This document shows, piece by piece, positions 43,315-51,350 of a stretch of DNA of 62,895 nt. The translations under genes and the position numbers were made by a program. The notes below the pieces were generated by a model, which saw only the letters and a list, made by a program, of their open reading frames with translations, had not been told where the DNA came from and made no database searches. Within the stretch, counting starts at the first letter, position 1, and the number at the start of each line of letters is the position of its first letter. Source of the stretch: Lachnospiraceae bacterium (GTDB lineage: Bacteria; Bacillota; Clostridia; Lachnospirales; Lachnospiraceae); the NCBI GenBank assembly GCA_014804245.1, contig JAAVAE010000018.1, forward strand, positions 1 to 62,895, read 5' to 3'.

Positions 43315-44160
43315 ATGGAATATGCAATTGAAATGAATCATATTGTGCAGCGATTTGCAGAGAAAGAGGTCCTTAAGGGAATTGATTTAAAGATTCAAAG
43401 AGGCGAGATCTTTGGACTGCTGGGGCCTTCCGGCGCAGGGAAAACGACACTGATTAAAATCCTCACCGGGCAGCTTCGCCAGACGGAAGGAGAAGCAGTG
43501 CTTTTAGGCAGTAATACGAGACATGCACAGAATATACACCGAAAACTTGGAATGATGATGGATAATTTCGGACTGTATGAACGGCTGTCCTGCTATGACA
43601 ATTTAAAAGTGTTTGCCGGAATCTATAATGTCTCCGGGAAAAAGGTGGATGAAGCGCTTAAAAAAGTGGGGCTGCTTGGGGATAAAAAGAGTCCCGTCAT
43701 GAAGCTGTCCAAGGGAATGCGCAGCAGATTGTCACTGGCAAGAGCAGTTATGGCGCAGCCGGAGGTGCTTTTCTTAGATGAGCCTACCAGCGGACTTGAC
43801 CCGGCAACCGCAGCAGAAATTCATAAATTGATACAGGATGAACAAAGGAGAGGAGCAACCGTATTTCTGACTACCCATAATATGGAGGAAGCACACAAAT
43901 TATGTGATCATGTGGCTCTGCTTAATGAGGGGAAGATTGTGGAATACGGTGAGCCGGAGGAAGTATGCAGGAGATATAATCACCAGAACAAACTGCATAT
44001 ACGCTTATATGACGGAAAGCAGATAGAGCTTCCCAATAATAAGATGGCTGCGGATCAGATAAGGGAATATCTGGAGGGAGAAATGGTGGAGACCATTCAT
44101 TCTACGGAGCCCAGCTTAGAAACCGTATTCATGGAACTGACAGGAAGGAGTTTTGGATAA
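43315..44160 (+). CDS. ABC transporter ATP-binding protein (ABC-2 exporter type)
   Basis: 282 residues. Walker A GPSGAGKTT, Q-loop region, signature LSKGMRSRLSLARA (degenerate LSGGQ as in many DrrA-like ATPases), Walker B VLFLDEPTSGLDP and H-loop TTHNME are all present, with a ~70-residue C-terminal extension typical of ABC-2 exporters. GTG 43297 is another possible start. Pairs with the permease 3 nt downstream. Substrate unknown; control by the LytTR/DUF3021 pair is likely. Confidence 0.9.
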   Translation: MEYAIEMNHIVQRFAEKEVLKGIDLKIQRGEIFGLLGPSGAGKTTLIKILTGQLRQTEGEAVLLGSNTRHAQNIHRKLGMMMDNFGLYERLSCYDNLKVFAGIYNVSGKKVDEALKKVGLLGDKKSPVMKLSKGMRSRLSLARAVMAQPEVLFLDEPTSGLDPATAAEIHKLIQDEQRRGATVFLTTHNMEEAHKLCDHVALLNEGKIVEYGEPEEVCRRYNHQNKLHIRLYDGKQIELPNNKMAADQIREYLEGEMVETIHSTEPSLETVFMELTGRSFG

Positions 44161-44163
44161 ATA

Positions 44164-44865
44164 ATGAGAAATATAACAGTGATTTTTCAAAAGCAGATAA
44201 AAGATACATTTAAAAATAAAGAAGTCCTTATCCAGTTTGTCATGTTTCCGATTATGGCACTTATAATGGAAAAGCTGGTTAAAGTGGAAGAATTGCCGCA
44301 AAACTATTTTGTAAATCTTTTTTCTTCCATGTATGTCGGGATGGCGCCACTTGTCAGTGTTGCGGCGGTGATTTCGGAGGAAAAAGAAAAGAATACGCTC
44401 AGGGTTCTGATGATGTCTGGAGTGAAGCCATCAGAATATCTGTTGGGCATAGGAATCTATATCTGGACGGTCTGCATGGCAGGCGCGTTGTTTCTTGGAA
44501 TGACCGGAAGCTATAGAGGAAGTGAACTGTCAGTGTTCTTAGGAATCATGGCGGTGGGCATTTTAGCATCTATGCTTATCGGGGCGGCAATTGGAACATT
44601 GAGCCGGAACCAGATGATGGCAACTTCCCTGACAGTTCCTGTGATGCTGGTTTTTGCATTCCTGCCCATGATTGCCACCTTCAATGAAAATATTAAAAAA
44701 ATTGCAAAGATTGCTTATTCGGAGCAGATTAACATTTTGATTGGGAAGATAGGAACATTCAGCGTCAGCTTCGAAAGTGTTCTTGTGATTGGCATGAATA
44801 TGCTGATTGCTCTCCTGCTTTTCAGTTATGCGTATCGGAAATGCGGGTTAACAGAAGGCGATTGA
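44164..44865 (+). CDS. ABC-2 type permease
   Basis: 233 residues with about six transmembrane helices: an N-terminal one followed by an extracytoplasmic loop, then five closely packed from ~55 to 228. EKEKNTLRVLMMSGVKPSEYLLG (~77-99) is the conserved cytoplasmic coupling segment of ABC-2 permeases. It forms an exporter with the preceding ATPase; a separate second permease is not present, so it would act as a homodimer. Confidence 0.85.
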   Translation: MRNITVIFQKQIKDTFKNKEVLIQFVMFPIMALIMEKLVKVEELPQNYFVNLFSSMYVGMAPLVSVAAVISEEKEKNTLRVLMMSGVKPSEYLLGIGIYIWTVCMAGALFLGMTGSYRGSELSVFLGIMAVGILASMLIGAAIGTLSRNQMMATSLTVPVMLVFAFLPMIATFNENIKKIAKIAYSEQINILIGKIGTFSVSFESVLVIGMNMLIALLLFSYAYRKCGLTEGD

Positions 44866-44916
44866 TGAATATATGGATAAATCTATCAGATAGATGATAA
44901 GTGTTATGATTTTTCC

Positions 44917-45295
44917 TTACCACAAAACCTTAACATTATACAGCGGTATTGTTCCGTCTTTTGTAATAAGTACCAAGTTTTCTGAAATAGCCTGTGAAAT
45001 GATTAATCGGTCAAATGGGCTCCATGAATTGTGGGAAGCCGCCCGATTTCGTCAAGATGGAACGGTTTTATAGAAAGAATTTCAAATTGCTCTTTTTCGC
45101 AAGTTTCAGCAATCTTGGAAATGGAACTTTTAATTGCCAGTTTCCCAATGCTTGACTTAATCGCGATTTCTCACATGGAAACAATGCTTACACTGATTTT
45201 TGCATTACTATGGTAAATTATGTCTGATGCTTTTTTGAAAGTTTTTCACTATCATATAGGAAATATAATAGAGCATTTGTGTCCAATAGATACAT
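44917..45295 (-). pseudogene. PIN-domain toxin (VapC-like), inactivated
   Basis: Read on the minus strand from ATG 45295: MYLLDTNALLYFLYDSEKL, then a frameshift, DIIYHSNAKISVSIVSM, a TGA in place of the expected Trp codon, EIAIKSSIGKLAIK...EQFEILSIKPFHLDEIGRLP, a second frameshift and FDRLIISQAISENLVLITKDG...VLW-stop. The pieces cover a complete ~125-residue PIN domain, with the catalytic Asp residues (LLDTN, FDRL, ITKD) still encoded. The start overlaps the antitoxin stop by one base (TAATG), the normal operon layout. Confidence 0.85.
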
Positions 45296-45525
45296 TATAT
45301 ATACTCCTTAAAACATTCTGGTGTTTCGTCAAAATCCTCTGAAATAGAAATAAAATCATCCGCTAACGGATTTATTGATCTGTGAAATGTAATATTATTA
45401 TTTATAGAATGATTTGTCTGTTCCTTTTTCGATGCGTATTTCAAAAATCTCATAAATTCAATTACCTGCTCTATCATATCTTCGGGAAGGTCTTTCGCTT
45501 CTCTGATTAACGTATCATATGCCAT
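45295..45525 (-). CDS. DUF2281-type antitoxin
   Basis: 76 residues from ATG 45525 (AAGGA 8-9 nt upstream; the frame can be extended to 45543). MAYDTLIREAKDLPEDMIEQVIEFMRFLK matches the DUF2281/VapB-like N-terminus found with PIN toxins, where it folds as a small helix bundle that binds the toxin through its C-terminal tail. The downstream toxin is broken, so this antitoxin is an orphan that may still repress its promoter or neutralise related toxins elsewhere. Confidence 0.75.
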   Translation of the reverse strand: MAYDTLIREAKDLPEDMIEQVIEFMRFLKYASKKEQTNHSINNNITFHRSINPLADDFISISEDFDETPECFKEYI

Positions 45526-45543
45526 AAAAACACATCCTTTCAT

Positions 45544-45817
45544 TTATATCAGTATTTATGAACTTTAAAAGAGATATGGAAATATTTAAACTGTACACAA
45601 AATATTTTTTCTGTCATTTTCTAATTCTATGCAATCTTAATTAGAGTATAACAAACTAATACTCGAAAAACAATAAATTTGTAATTCCAGGAAGGATTTC
45701 TTGGAATATCAAGTGTCTTTCCACGAATCTCACTTGTATCCATTTTAGAAAAGTGACAAAAGCGGTATTTGTATAATTTGTCATTTTTTTCATGTCATTT
45801 TTTTAAGTGTGTTAATA
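45544..45817. other. Intergenic stretch with weak coding traces
   Basis: AT-rich region upstream of the antitoxin. A minus-strand frame 45743-45630 (MDTSEIRGKTLDIPRNPSW...) reads like the end of a lost gene but has no ribosome site. No other feature is visible. Confidence 0.3.
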
Positions 45818-45846
45818 TTGATAATGTGACAAATGCGTTGTATATT
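45818..45846 (+). promoter_or_regulatory. Promoter of the OmpR-type two-component system
   Basis: TTGATA (45818-45823), 17-bp spacer, TATATT (45841-45846), 82 nt before the response regulator. Confidence 0.6.
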
Positions 45847-45921
45847 AAGGTAACAAAGTTATTTGCAAAATTGGGGATGGATATAGTAATTCCGCAAGCA
45901 GTAATTGAGGAACTGGGATAA
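45826..45921 (+). pseudogene. Possible remnant of a DUF3368-type PIN protein
   Basis: The frame VTNALYIKVTKLFAKLGMDIVIPQAVIEELG-stop resembles the N-terminal third of DUF3368 PIN proteins (…LxKLF…VIIPxAVYEEL). It overlaps the promoter and leader of the response regulator. Short and without start or ribosome site; ATG 45877 could instead open a 14-codon leader peptide. Confidence 0.35.
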
Positions 45922-45927
45922 GAGAAC

Positions 45928-46635
45928 ATGAGTAGAATTTTACTTTTAGAAGATGATATAAGTCTTGCAGACGGTCTGTGTTATTCTCTGGAGAAAAATG
46001 AGTATACGGTAGAAACGGCGGAAAGTGTGCGGGAGGCTAAGGAACTTTTGGCGCGGAGTCAATATGATTTGCTACTTTTGGATGTGACGCTGCCCGACGG
46101 TACAGGCTTTGAGGTGTGCGAGGCGGTGAGGGGGCAAGGCAATCAGGTTCCAATTATTTTTCTGACTGCTTCGGATGAGGAGATGAATGTGATCCGGGGG
46201 CTAGACAGCGGCGGTGATGATTATATAGGGAAACCGTTTAAGTTGGGAGAGTTGCTCTCCAGAATACGTGCGTTGCTGCGCAGGGCAGGGGTAACACGGG
46301 AAGAAGATGTGCTGACCCGGCAGAGAAGTCTTGTCTGTGGGGATATTGAAATTGATCTTGCGGGGAGCAGGGTGCTTTTGCAGGGAAAAAAGCTGGAACT
46401 TACGCAGGTGGAGTACAGGCTGCTTTGTCTTCTGGTGCGGTCCTGCGGCAGAGTGGTCACTAGAGAAATCATTTTTGAGGAATTGTGGGACAAGTCCGGT
46501 AATTTTGTGGATGATAACACGCTTTCCGTATATATCAGGCGGCTGCGGGAAAAGGTAGAAACAGACCCTTCCAGGCCGGAGCATTTAATCACAGCCAGAG
46601 GGTTTGGGTACTGCTGGCAGGAGGTACAGGTATGA
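45928..46635 (+). CDS. OmpR-family response regulator
   Basis: 235 residues: receiver domain (LEDD near residue 7, phospho-Asp in LLLDVTLPDG, KPF at ~100) and winged-helix DNA-binding domain (LELTQVEYRLLCLLVRSCGRVVTREIIFEELW ... VDDNTLSVYIRRLREKV). Together with the kinase it should regulate the FtsX-type ABC transporter downstream, whose promoter carries TTGTAAG direct repeats. The stop overlaps the kinase start (ATGA). Confidence 0.93.
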   Translation: MSRILLLEDDISLADGLCYSLEKNEYTVETAESVREAKELLARSQYDLLLLDVTLPDGTGFEVCEAVRGQGNQVPIIFLTASDEEMNVIRGLDSGGDDYIGKPFKLGELLSRIRALLRRAGVTREEDVLTRQRSLVCGDIEIDLAGSRVLLQGKKLELTQVEYRLLCLLVRSCGRVVTREIIFEELWDKSGNFVDDNTLSVYIRRLREKVETDPSRPEHLITARGFGYCWQEVQV

Positions 46636-47861
46636 TGGGGTTTTTGAGGGATGAGGAGCAGAAAAGATTCTTCTATTGTCTGGCGGTCATACTGGCGGCG
46701 GCATCGGTTTTTGCCATGGCGATATGGTGTGTAAACGGATATCAAATCAAGCAAACCGCCCTGAAACATGATAGATGTGTCGTTTCTTCCCTTATAGAGC
46801 AGGGAGTAAGCGAGGCGGTAATCGCAAAAGCTTTCGCAGAAGAAGAGGTTACAGAAAAAGGAGCTGACCTGCTTACACGCATAGGAATCAGTGAGGGAAC
46901 GGAAATATTTTTTATGCCGGATATTTTTAAGATACAGAAGGGAACGGGGATGCTGCTTGCCGGGCTCTTTTTATTTTTGTGGATAAGTATTCTGGCTCTG
47001 GCAGGCTCATTTCTTTCTGCAAGGGAAAGAATTTATCACCAGGCAATCAGAATCATAGAGCAGTTTATGCAAGGAGACTTTACGGAGCATCTTCCCCGGA
47101 TGGATGAGGGCTGTCTTTACAGACTTTTTGGGAAGATTGATGGTCTTGCCAATGCATTGGCCGCCGGAAATGAAGAGGCTGTACGGGCAAAGGATTTCTT
47201 AAAAGACACTATTTCGGATATTTCCCACCAGCTCAAAACACCGCTTTCTGCCCTTACTATGTATAATGAGATTATAGAGTCAGATGCGGAAAACAAAGAG
47301 GCTGTGCTTGCATTTTCAAAGAAAACTTCGACTGCCCTTGAGCGGGTGGAAGAGCTGATTCAAGTCTTGCTCAAGGTTACAAGGCTGGATGCTGGGGCAG
47401 TTGTTTTTGAAAAGCAAAGCTGGCTTTTGGCGGACGTGGTTTCCAGGGCAGTGTCGGAGCTTTGGGTGAGAGCGGAAGAAGAGGGGAAAGAAATTGTACT
47501 TTCGGGTGAGGATGGAGCCTTCGTGAATTGTGATTTGCAGTGGACCAGTGAGGCAATGGGAAATCTGGTGAAAAATGCGTTGGACTATACGGAAAAGGGC
47601 GGACGGATCCTCGTGTCATGGGAACAGTTCCCGGAAATGACAAGGGTGTCATTTGAGGACAATGGAAAAGGAATTGATGAGAAAGACATTTACCATATTT
47701 TTAAGCGCTTTTATCGCACCTCGAAAGGAAAAGGAAGCGGAACCGGAATCGGGCTGGGACTTCCTTTGGCAAAGTCTATTGTGGAGGGACAAGGCGGAGT
47801 ATTGTCGGTGCAAAGCAGAGCTGGGGAAGGAACTGTGTTCACGATGACGCTGCCGGCATGA
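46632..47861 (+). CDS. Sensor histidine kinase
   Basis: 409 residues: transmembrane helices at about 15-37 and 112-136 enclose a ~70-residue extracytoplasmic sensor, then a HAMP-like segment, a HisKA domain (DISHQLKTPLSALTMY, phospho-His) and HATPase_c (NLVKNALDYT, DNGKGID, GIGLGLPLAKSIVE). GGAGGTACAGGT precedes ATG 46632, inside the end of the regulator gene. Kinases next to FtsX-type exporters usually respond to cell-envelope stress or antimicrobial peptides. Confidence 0.92.
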   Translation: MMGFLRDEEQKRFFYCLAVILAAASVFAMAIWCVNGYQIKQTALKHDRCVVSSLIEQGVSEAVIAKAFAEEEVTEKGADLLTRIGISEGTEIFFMPDIFKIQKGTGMLLAGLFLFLWISILALAGSFLSARERIYHQAIRIIEQFMQGDFTEHLPRMDEGCLYRLFGKIDGLANALAAGNEEAVRAKDFLKDTISDISHQLKTPLSALTMYNEIIESDAENKEAVLAFSKKTSTALERVEELIQVLLKVTRLDAGAVVFEKQSWLLADVVSRAVSELWVRAEEEGKEIVLSGEDGAFVNCDLQWTSEAMGNLVKNALDYTEKGGRILVSWEQFPEMTRVSFEDNGKGIDEKDIYHIFKRFYRTSKGKGSGTGIGLGLPLAKSIVEGQGGVLSVQSRAGEGTVFTMTLPA

Positions 47862-47875
47862 GGAATTAGGAATAT

Positions 47876-47929
47876 CTTACGAAATTGTAAGCTGCCTTTC
47901 ACCTGCTTGTAAGATGAGCGCGCTATACT
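47876..47929 (+). promoter_or_regulatory. Operator and promoter of the FtsX-type ABC transporter
   Basis: TTGTAAG occurs at 47885-47891 and 47907-47913 (period 22 bp); the first is also part of the inverted repeat CTTAC-gaaatt-GTAAG (47876-47891). A TATACT -10 (47924-47929) follows with no -35, as expected for a promoter activated by the neighbouring OmpR-type regulator. Confidence 0.6.
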
Positions 47930-47996
47930 TATAGCCAACGGCAAATAATTTATGCTGTTTCCTATAAAAAATGCAAAACAGGAGGTGCCGGGGAAC

Positions 47997-48692
47997 ATGG
48001 AAGTATTGAAGGTGCAGAATTTAAGTAAGATTTACGGGCAGGGAGAAGGACAGGTGAAGGCGCTGCAGAATGTGAGTTTTTCCATGGAGAAGGGAGAGTT
48101 CGCTGCGGTGGTGGGCGAATCTGGCTCCGGAAAGAGCACGCTGCTTAATTTAGTGGGGGGACTGGATACCCCTACTTTGGGTAAGGTTCTTTTAGACGGA
48201 ATGGATTTGTTTGCGCTTAATGAAAAAGAGAGGACGGTTTTCAGGAGGAGAAATATCGGTTTTATTTTTCAAGCATTTCATCTGATTGAAGAACTTAATG
48301 TAGAGCAGAATATTGCATTTCCGCTATTGCTTGATCATCAGAGACCTGATAAGGGAAAAATAGAGGAATTGCTTGGGATGCTGGGGTTGAGCGAAAGAAG
48401 GAAGCATTTGCCAAGTCAGTTATCCGGCGGTCAGCAGCAGAGGGTGGCAATCGGAAGAGCGCTGATCATGCAGCCAATGCTGATTTTGGCGGATGAACCT
48501 ACCGGGAATCTGGATTCGAAAAGCAGCCGGGACGTTATGGACTTATTGATTAGGGCGGCGCGCCATTACAGGCAGACGATTTTGATGATCACTCATAACG
48601 ATAATCTGGCATCGGATGCGGATAGGGTATTGCGTGTGACGGATGGCTGTCTTAAGGATATGGGAGGTAAGGCACATGAAAAATTATCTTGA
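47997..48692 (+). CDS. ABC transporter ATP-binding protein (BceA/MacB type)
   Basis: 231 residues. Walker A GESGSGKST, signature LSGGQQQRVAIGRAL and Walker B LILADEPTGNLDS are canonical for the MacB/LolD/BceA subfamily that powers FtsX-fold permeases. ATG 47997 is chosen as the start (GGAGG 11 nt and GGGGA just upstream); the longer frame starts at 47952. It overlaps the permease gene by 17 nt. Confidence 0.93.
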   Translation: MEVLKVQNLSKIYGQGEGQVKALQNVSFSMEKGEFAAVVGESGSGKSTLLNLVGGLDTPTLGKVLLDGMDLFALNEKERTVFRRRNIGFIFQAFHLIEELNVEQNIAFPLLLDHQRPDKGKIEELLGMLGLSERRKHLPSQLSGGQQQRVAIGRALIMQPMLILADEPTGNLDSKSSRDVMDLLIRAARHYRQTILMITHNDNLASDADRVLRVTDGCLKDMGGKAHEKLS

Positions 48693-51024
48693 CCTTGTAC
48701 CAATCTCCCAGAAGGTTCACAAAAGGCAGAGCCGTATGGTCCGGCTGTGTATTATTTTAAGCGTATTTCTGGTAACGGCGATTTTCGGAATGGCGGATAT
48801 GGAGATACGCAGTCAGAACACACAGGCAAAAATAAACTATGGGGAGTGGCATGCGGGATTTCGCAGTATGAGCGATGAAGAGACCGCACTAATCAGTCAA
48901 AGACCCAAAGTACTTGCCTGTACTCGTTATAATACACTGAATTACAGGCTCAGTATGCATTATCAGGTGGAAGGCACAGAAACAGTCATTATAGGAATGG
49001 ATGAAAGTGCGTTGAGGATTTTCCCCACGGCTCAGCTTGTGGAGGGTAGTTTCCCGACTGAGGAAGGTGATGCGGTAATAGATCAAAATATGAAAGACAG
49101 ACTTTCCTTAAGTCTGGGAGATGAAATTTCGCTCATGGCGCCTGACGGTTCTCAAACGGTGTATCACATCACCGGATTTTTGGGTCAGATTCCTATGCTG
49201 GCACAGAAGGATGTTTATGGTCTGGTGCTGAAAACAGAGGATTTCAGGAAATTGTCACTGACAGGGGCGGAGGATAATCATGATTCTTTTCTCTATGTAA
49301 AGTTTTCCCCGTGGTGCAACATCCAAAAGGAGATTAGCGAAATACAAAAGCAGTTTCAGATATCGGATGAAAGAATAGGTAAAAACGAATTACTGCTTGC
49401 CACTATGGGACAGAGTCAGGATGTAAGCATGATGGCCATTTATGGGGTTGCCCTGATTTTGGCATTTTTGGTTTCCGTTGCAGGGATATTGATGATAACC
49501 GGCAGTTTAAACAGCAACGTTGCGCAACGTACCGCGTTTTTCGGGATGCTCCGTTGTCTGGGGGCTTCTCCAAAGCAGGTGGTCCGCTTTGTAAGAAGAG
49601 AAGCGTTGTGTTGGTGTAAATCAGCTGTACCGACTGGGGCTTTGCTTGGTATGGTGATCGTATGGATACTTAGTGCGCTGCTCAGAATTTTGAGTCCAAG
49701 CTATTTTGGGGGGATGCCATACTTTGGAATCAGTTTTATTGGGCTGATTATGGGAAGTATGATCGGCGTGATTACTGTTTGCCTGGCAGCGGGCAGTCCT
49801 GCAAAGAAAGCTGCAAGTGTATCGCCCCTTATGGCGGTGTCCGGGAATGCTTCACAGCGGAGGCAGATTAAAAAAGCCGCCAATACACACTTTTACAGGA
49901 TAGAAACTGCACTGGGCGTTCATCATGCGCTGGGCAGCCGAAAAAACTTTATTCTGATGAGTTGCTCTTTTGCGTTTAGCATCATCCTTTTTTTGACTTT
50001 CTCGGTAGCGGTAGACTTTATGAAGCATGCCGTGAACCCGTTGAAACCTTCTGCACCGGATGTTTCTATTGTAAGTTCTGACAACACCTGCTCCATAGAC
50101 AGAGAATTGACCAATGAACTGATGGCGATGGAGGGTGTGAAACGTGCATACGGAAGAAGCTTTGCCTATGATGTGCCAATCCGGACACAGACTGATTCTA
50201 AACAGGCATGTTTGATATCCTACGAAACTTATCAGTTGGCATGGGCAAAGGATCTGCTGATTGAGGGTTCCTTTTCCGGAGTGAAGGAAGGGGAAAGTGT
50301 TCTGGCAGTTTACCATGGAGAAAATTCCCTGACGGTAGGTGAAAGTGTGGCGGTAAGCCAGGAAGAGGGAGAAGCACAGTTGATTGTTTCTGGGATATTA
50401 AGTTATTGTCCGTTTGATTCATCTGATGGAGAGGAAATATTAATCTGTTCAGAGGAAAACTTTACGAATCTGACAGGGAAGAAAGATTATACCATTATTG
50501 ACGTTCAGCTGACGCGCAACGCCGGTGATGATATTGCTCAGAAAATCCGTGATATGGGAGGGGAAAATACGAATTTTTCCGACCGCCGTCTCAGCAATGA
50601 GGAGGTGAAAGGAGCCACTTGGTCATTCAGGCTTTTTATCTATGGATTTCTTGGAGTGATATCCCTGATTTCTGCTTTTCACATCATGAACAGCATTGCC
50701 ATGAGCGTTTCCGCCCGCCTCCGCCAATACGGCGCTATGCGAGCAGTAGGGATGGACAGTGTACAGATGCTTAAAATGGTAGCGGCGGAAGCAATAACTT
50801 ATGGAGCATGGGGTGTGCTGATTGGCTGCGGGGCAGGACTGCCTTTAAACTGGTTTTGCTTTGAAAAACTGGTCACGTTCAGATGGGGAACGGAATGGTA
50901 TTTCCCGGTAATTCCCCTGTGCATAATTGTGGTTGTGGTGCTGGGTTCCCTGGTGCTTGCAATTTACAGCCCGGCAAAAAGGATTTGGAATATGTCCGTT
51001 GTGGATACAATCTCTGGCAGATAA
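48676..51024 (+). CDS. FtsX-type ABC permease
   Basis: 782 residues with two FtsX units: an N-terminal transmembrane helix (~16-38), a large extracytoplasmic domain, three helices at about 253-365, a second single helix near 430-450 with another extracytoplasmic domain, and three helices at the C-terminus (~655-780). RQYGAMRAVGMDSVQMLKMVAAEA is the typical coupling-helix segment. Mechanotransmission-type permease with no substrate channel; likely involved in lipoprotein, peptide or cell-wall stress handling. Start ATG 48676 has GGAGG 8 nt upstream. Confidence 0.9.
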   Translation: MKNYLDLVPISQKVHKRQSRMVRLCIILSVFLVTAIFGMADMEIRSQNTQAKINYGEWHAGFRSMSDEETALISQRPKVLACTRYNTLNYRLSMHYQVEGTETVIIGMDESALRIFPTAQLVEGSFPTEEGDAVIDQNMKDRLSLSLGDEISLMAPDGSQTVYHITGFLGQIPMLAQKDVYGLVLKTEDFRKLSLTGAEDNHDSFLYVKFSPWCNIQKEISEIQKQFQISDERIGKNELLLATMGQSQDVSMMAIYGVALILAFLVSVAGILMITGSLNSNVAQRTAFFGMLRCLGASPKQVVRFVRREALCWCKSAVPTGALLGMVIVWILSALLRILSPSYFGGMPYFGISFIGLIMGSMIGVITVCLAAGSPAKKAASVSPLMAVSGNASQRRQIKKAANTHFYRIETALGVHHALGSRKNFILMSCSFAFSIILFLTFSVAVDFMKHAVNPLKPSAPDVSIVSSDNTCSIDRELTNELMAMEGVKRAYGRSFAYDVPIRTQTDSKQACLISYETYQLAWAKDLLIEGSFSGVKEGESVLAVYHGENSLTVGESVAVSQEEGEAQLIVSGILSYCPFDSSDGEEILICSEENFTNLTGKKDYTIIDVQLTRNAGDDIAQKIRDMGGENTNFSDRRLSNEEVKGATWSFRLFIYGFLGVISLISAFHIMNSIAMSVSARLRQYGAMRAVGMDSVQMLKMVAAEAITYGAWGVLIGCGAGLPLNWFCFEKLVTFRWGTEWYFPVIPLCIIVVVVLGSLVLAIYSPAKRIWNMSVVDTISGR

Positions 51025-51083
51025 GGAAGGAGGATGTTTGTGGGAAATTAAGTATAATCTCATTTTGGCAGTTGAAAAGTTGT

Positions 51084-51127
51084 AAAACAGTCACAAATTG
51101 CGTAATTATGTGCATGGTGGCTGTTTT
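51084..51127 (+). terminator. Possible terminator of the FtsX-type operon
   Basis: AAAACAGTCAC (51084-51094) pairs with GTGGCTGTTTT (51117-51127) across a 22-nt loop; the only T run is within the stem. Confidence 0.45.
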
Positions 51128-51172
51128 AGCATTTGCTGCGATATGTGCTAAACTTATGATTTTCATTTTTGA

Positions 51173-51247
51173 TTAATCTTTATTTCTTTTTGCCCATGCC
51201 ATCATCTGTTCATGGCTTGCGGAAAAGAGAGCCAGCAGTTCAGCCAT
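51173..51247 (-). pseudogene. Short coding remnant
   Basis: Minus-strand frame MAELLALFSASHEQMMAWAKRNKD-stop reads like the natural C-terminus of a protein but has no ribosome site and no upstream continuation. The rest of the 51025-51350 gap shows nothing else of note. Confidence 0.3.
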
Positions 51248-51350
51248 TTTATCACTTATTGGCAGTTAGGAATTAACGTGCTATAATTCCTTGTAAATAG
51301 AGTTAGAGATAACTTATAAACTATGTATTTGATGGGAAATGGGAAAATTT

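Noticed and set aside
45031..45216. Plus-strand 61-residue frame
   Set aside because: Lies antisense to the PIN toxin pseudogene, which explains the sequence better.
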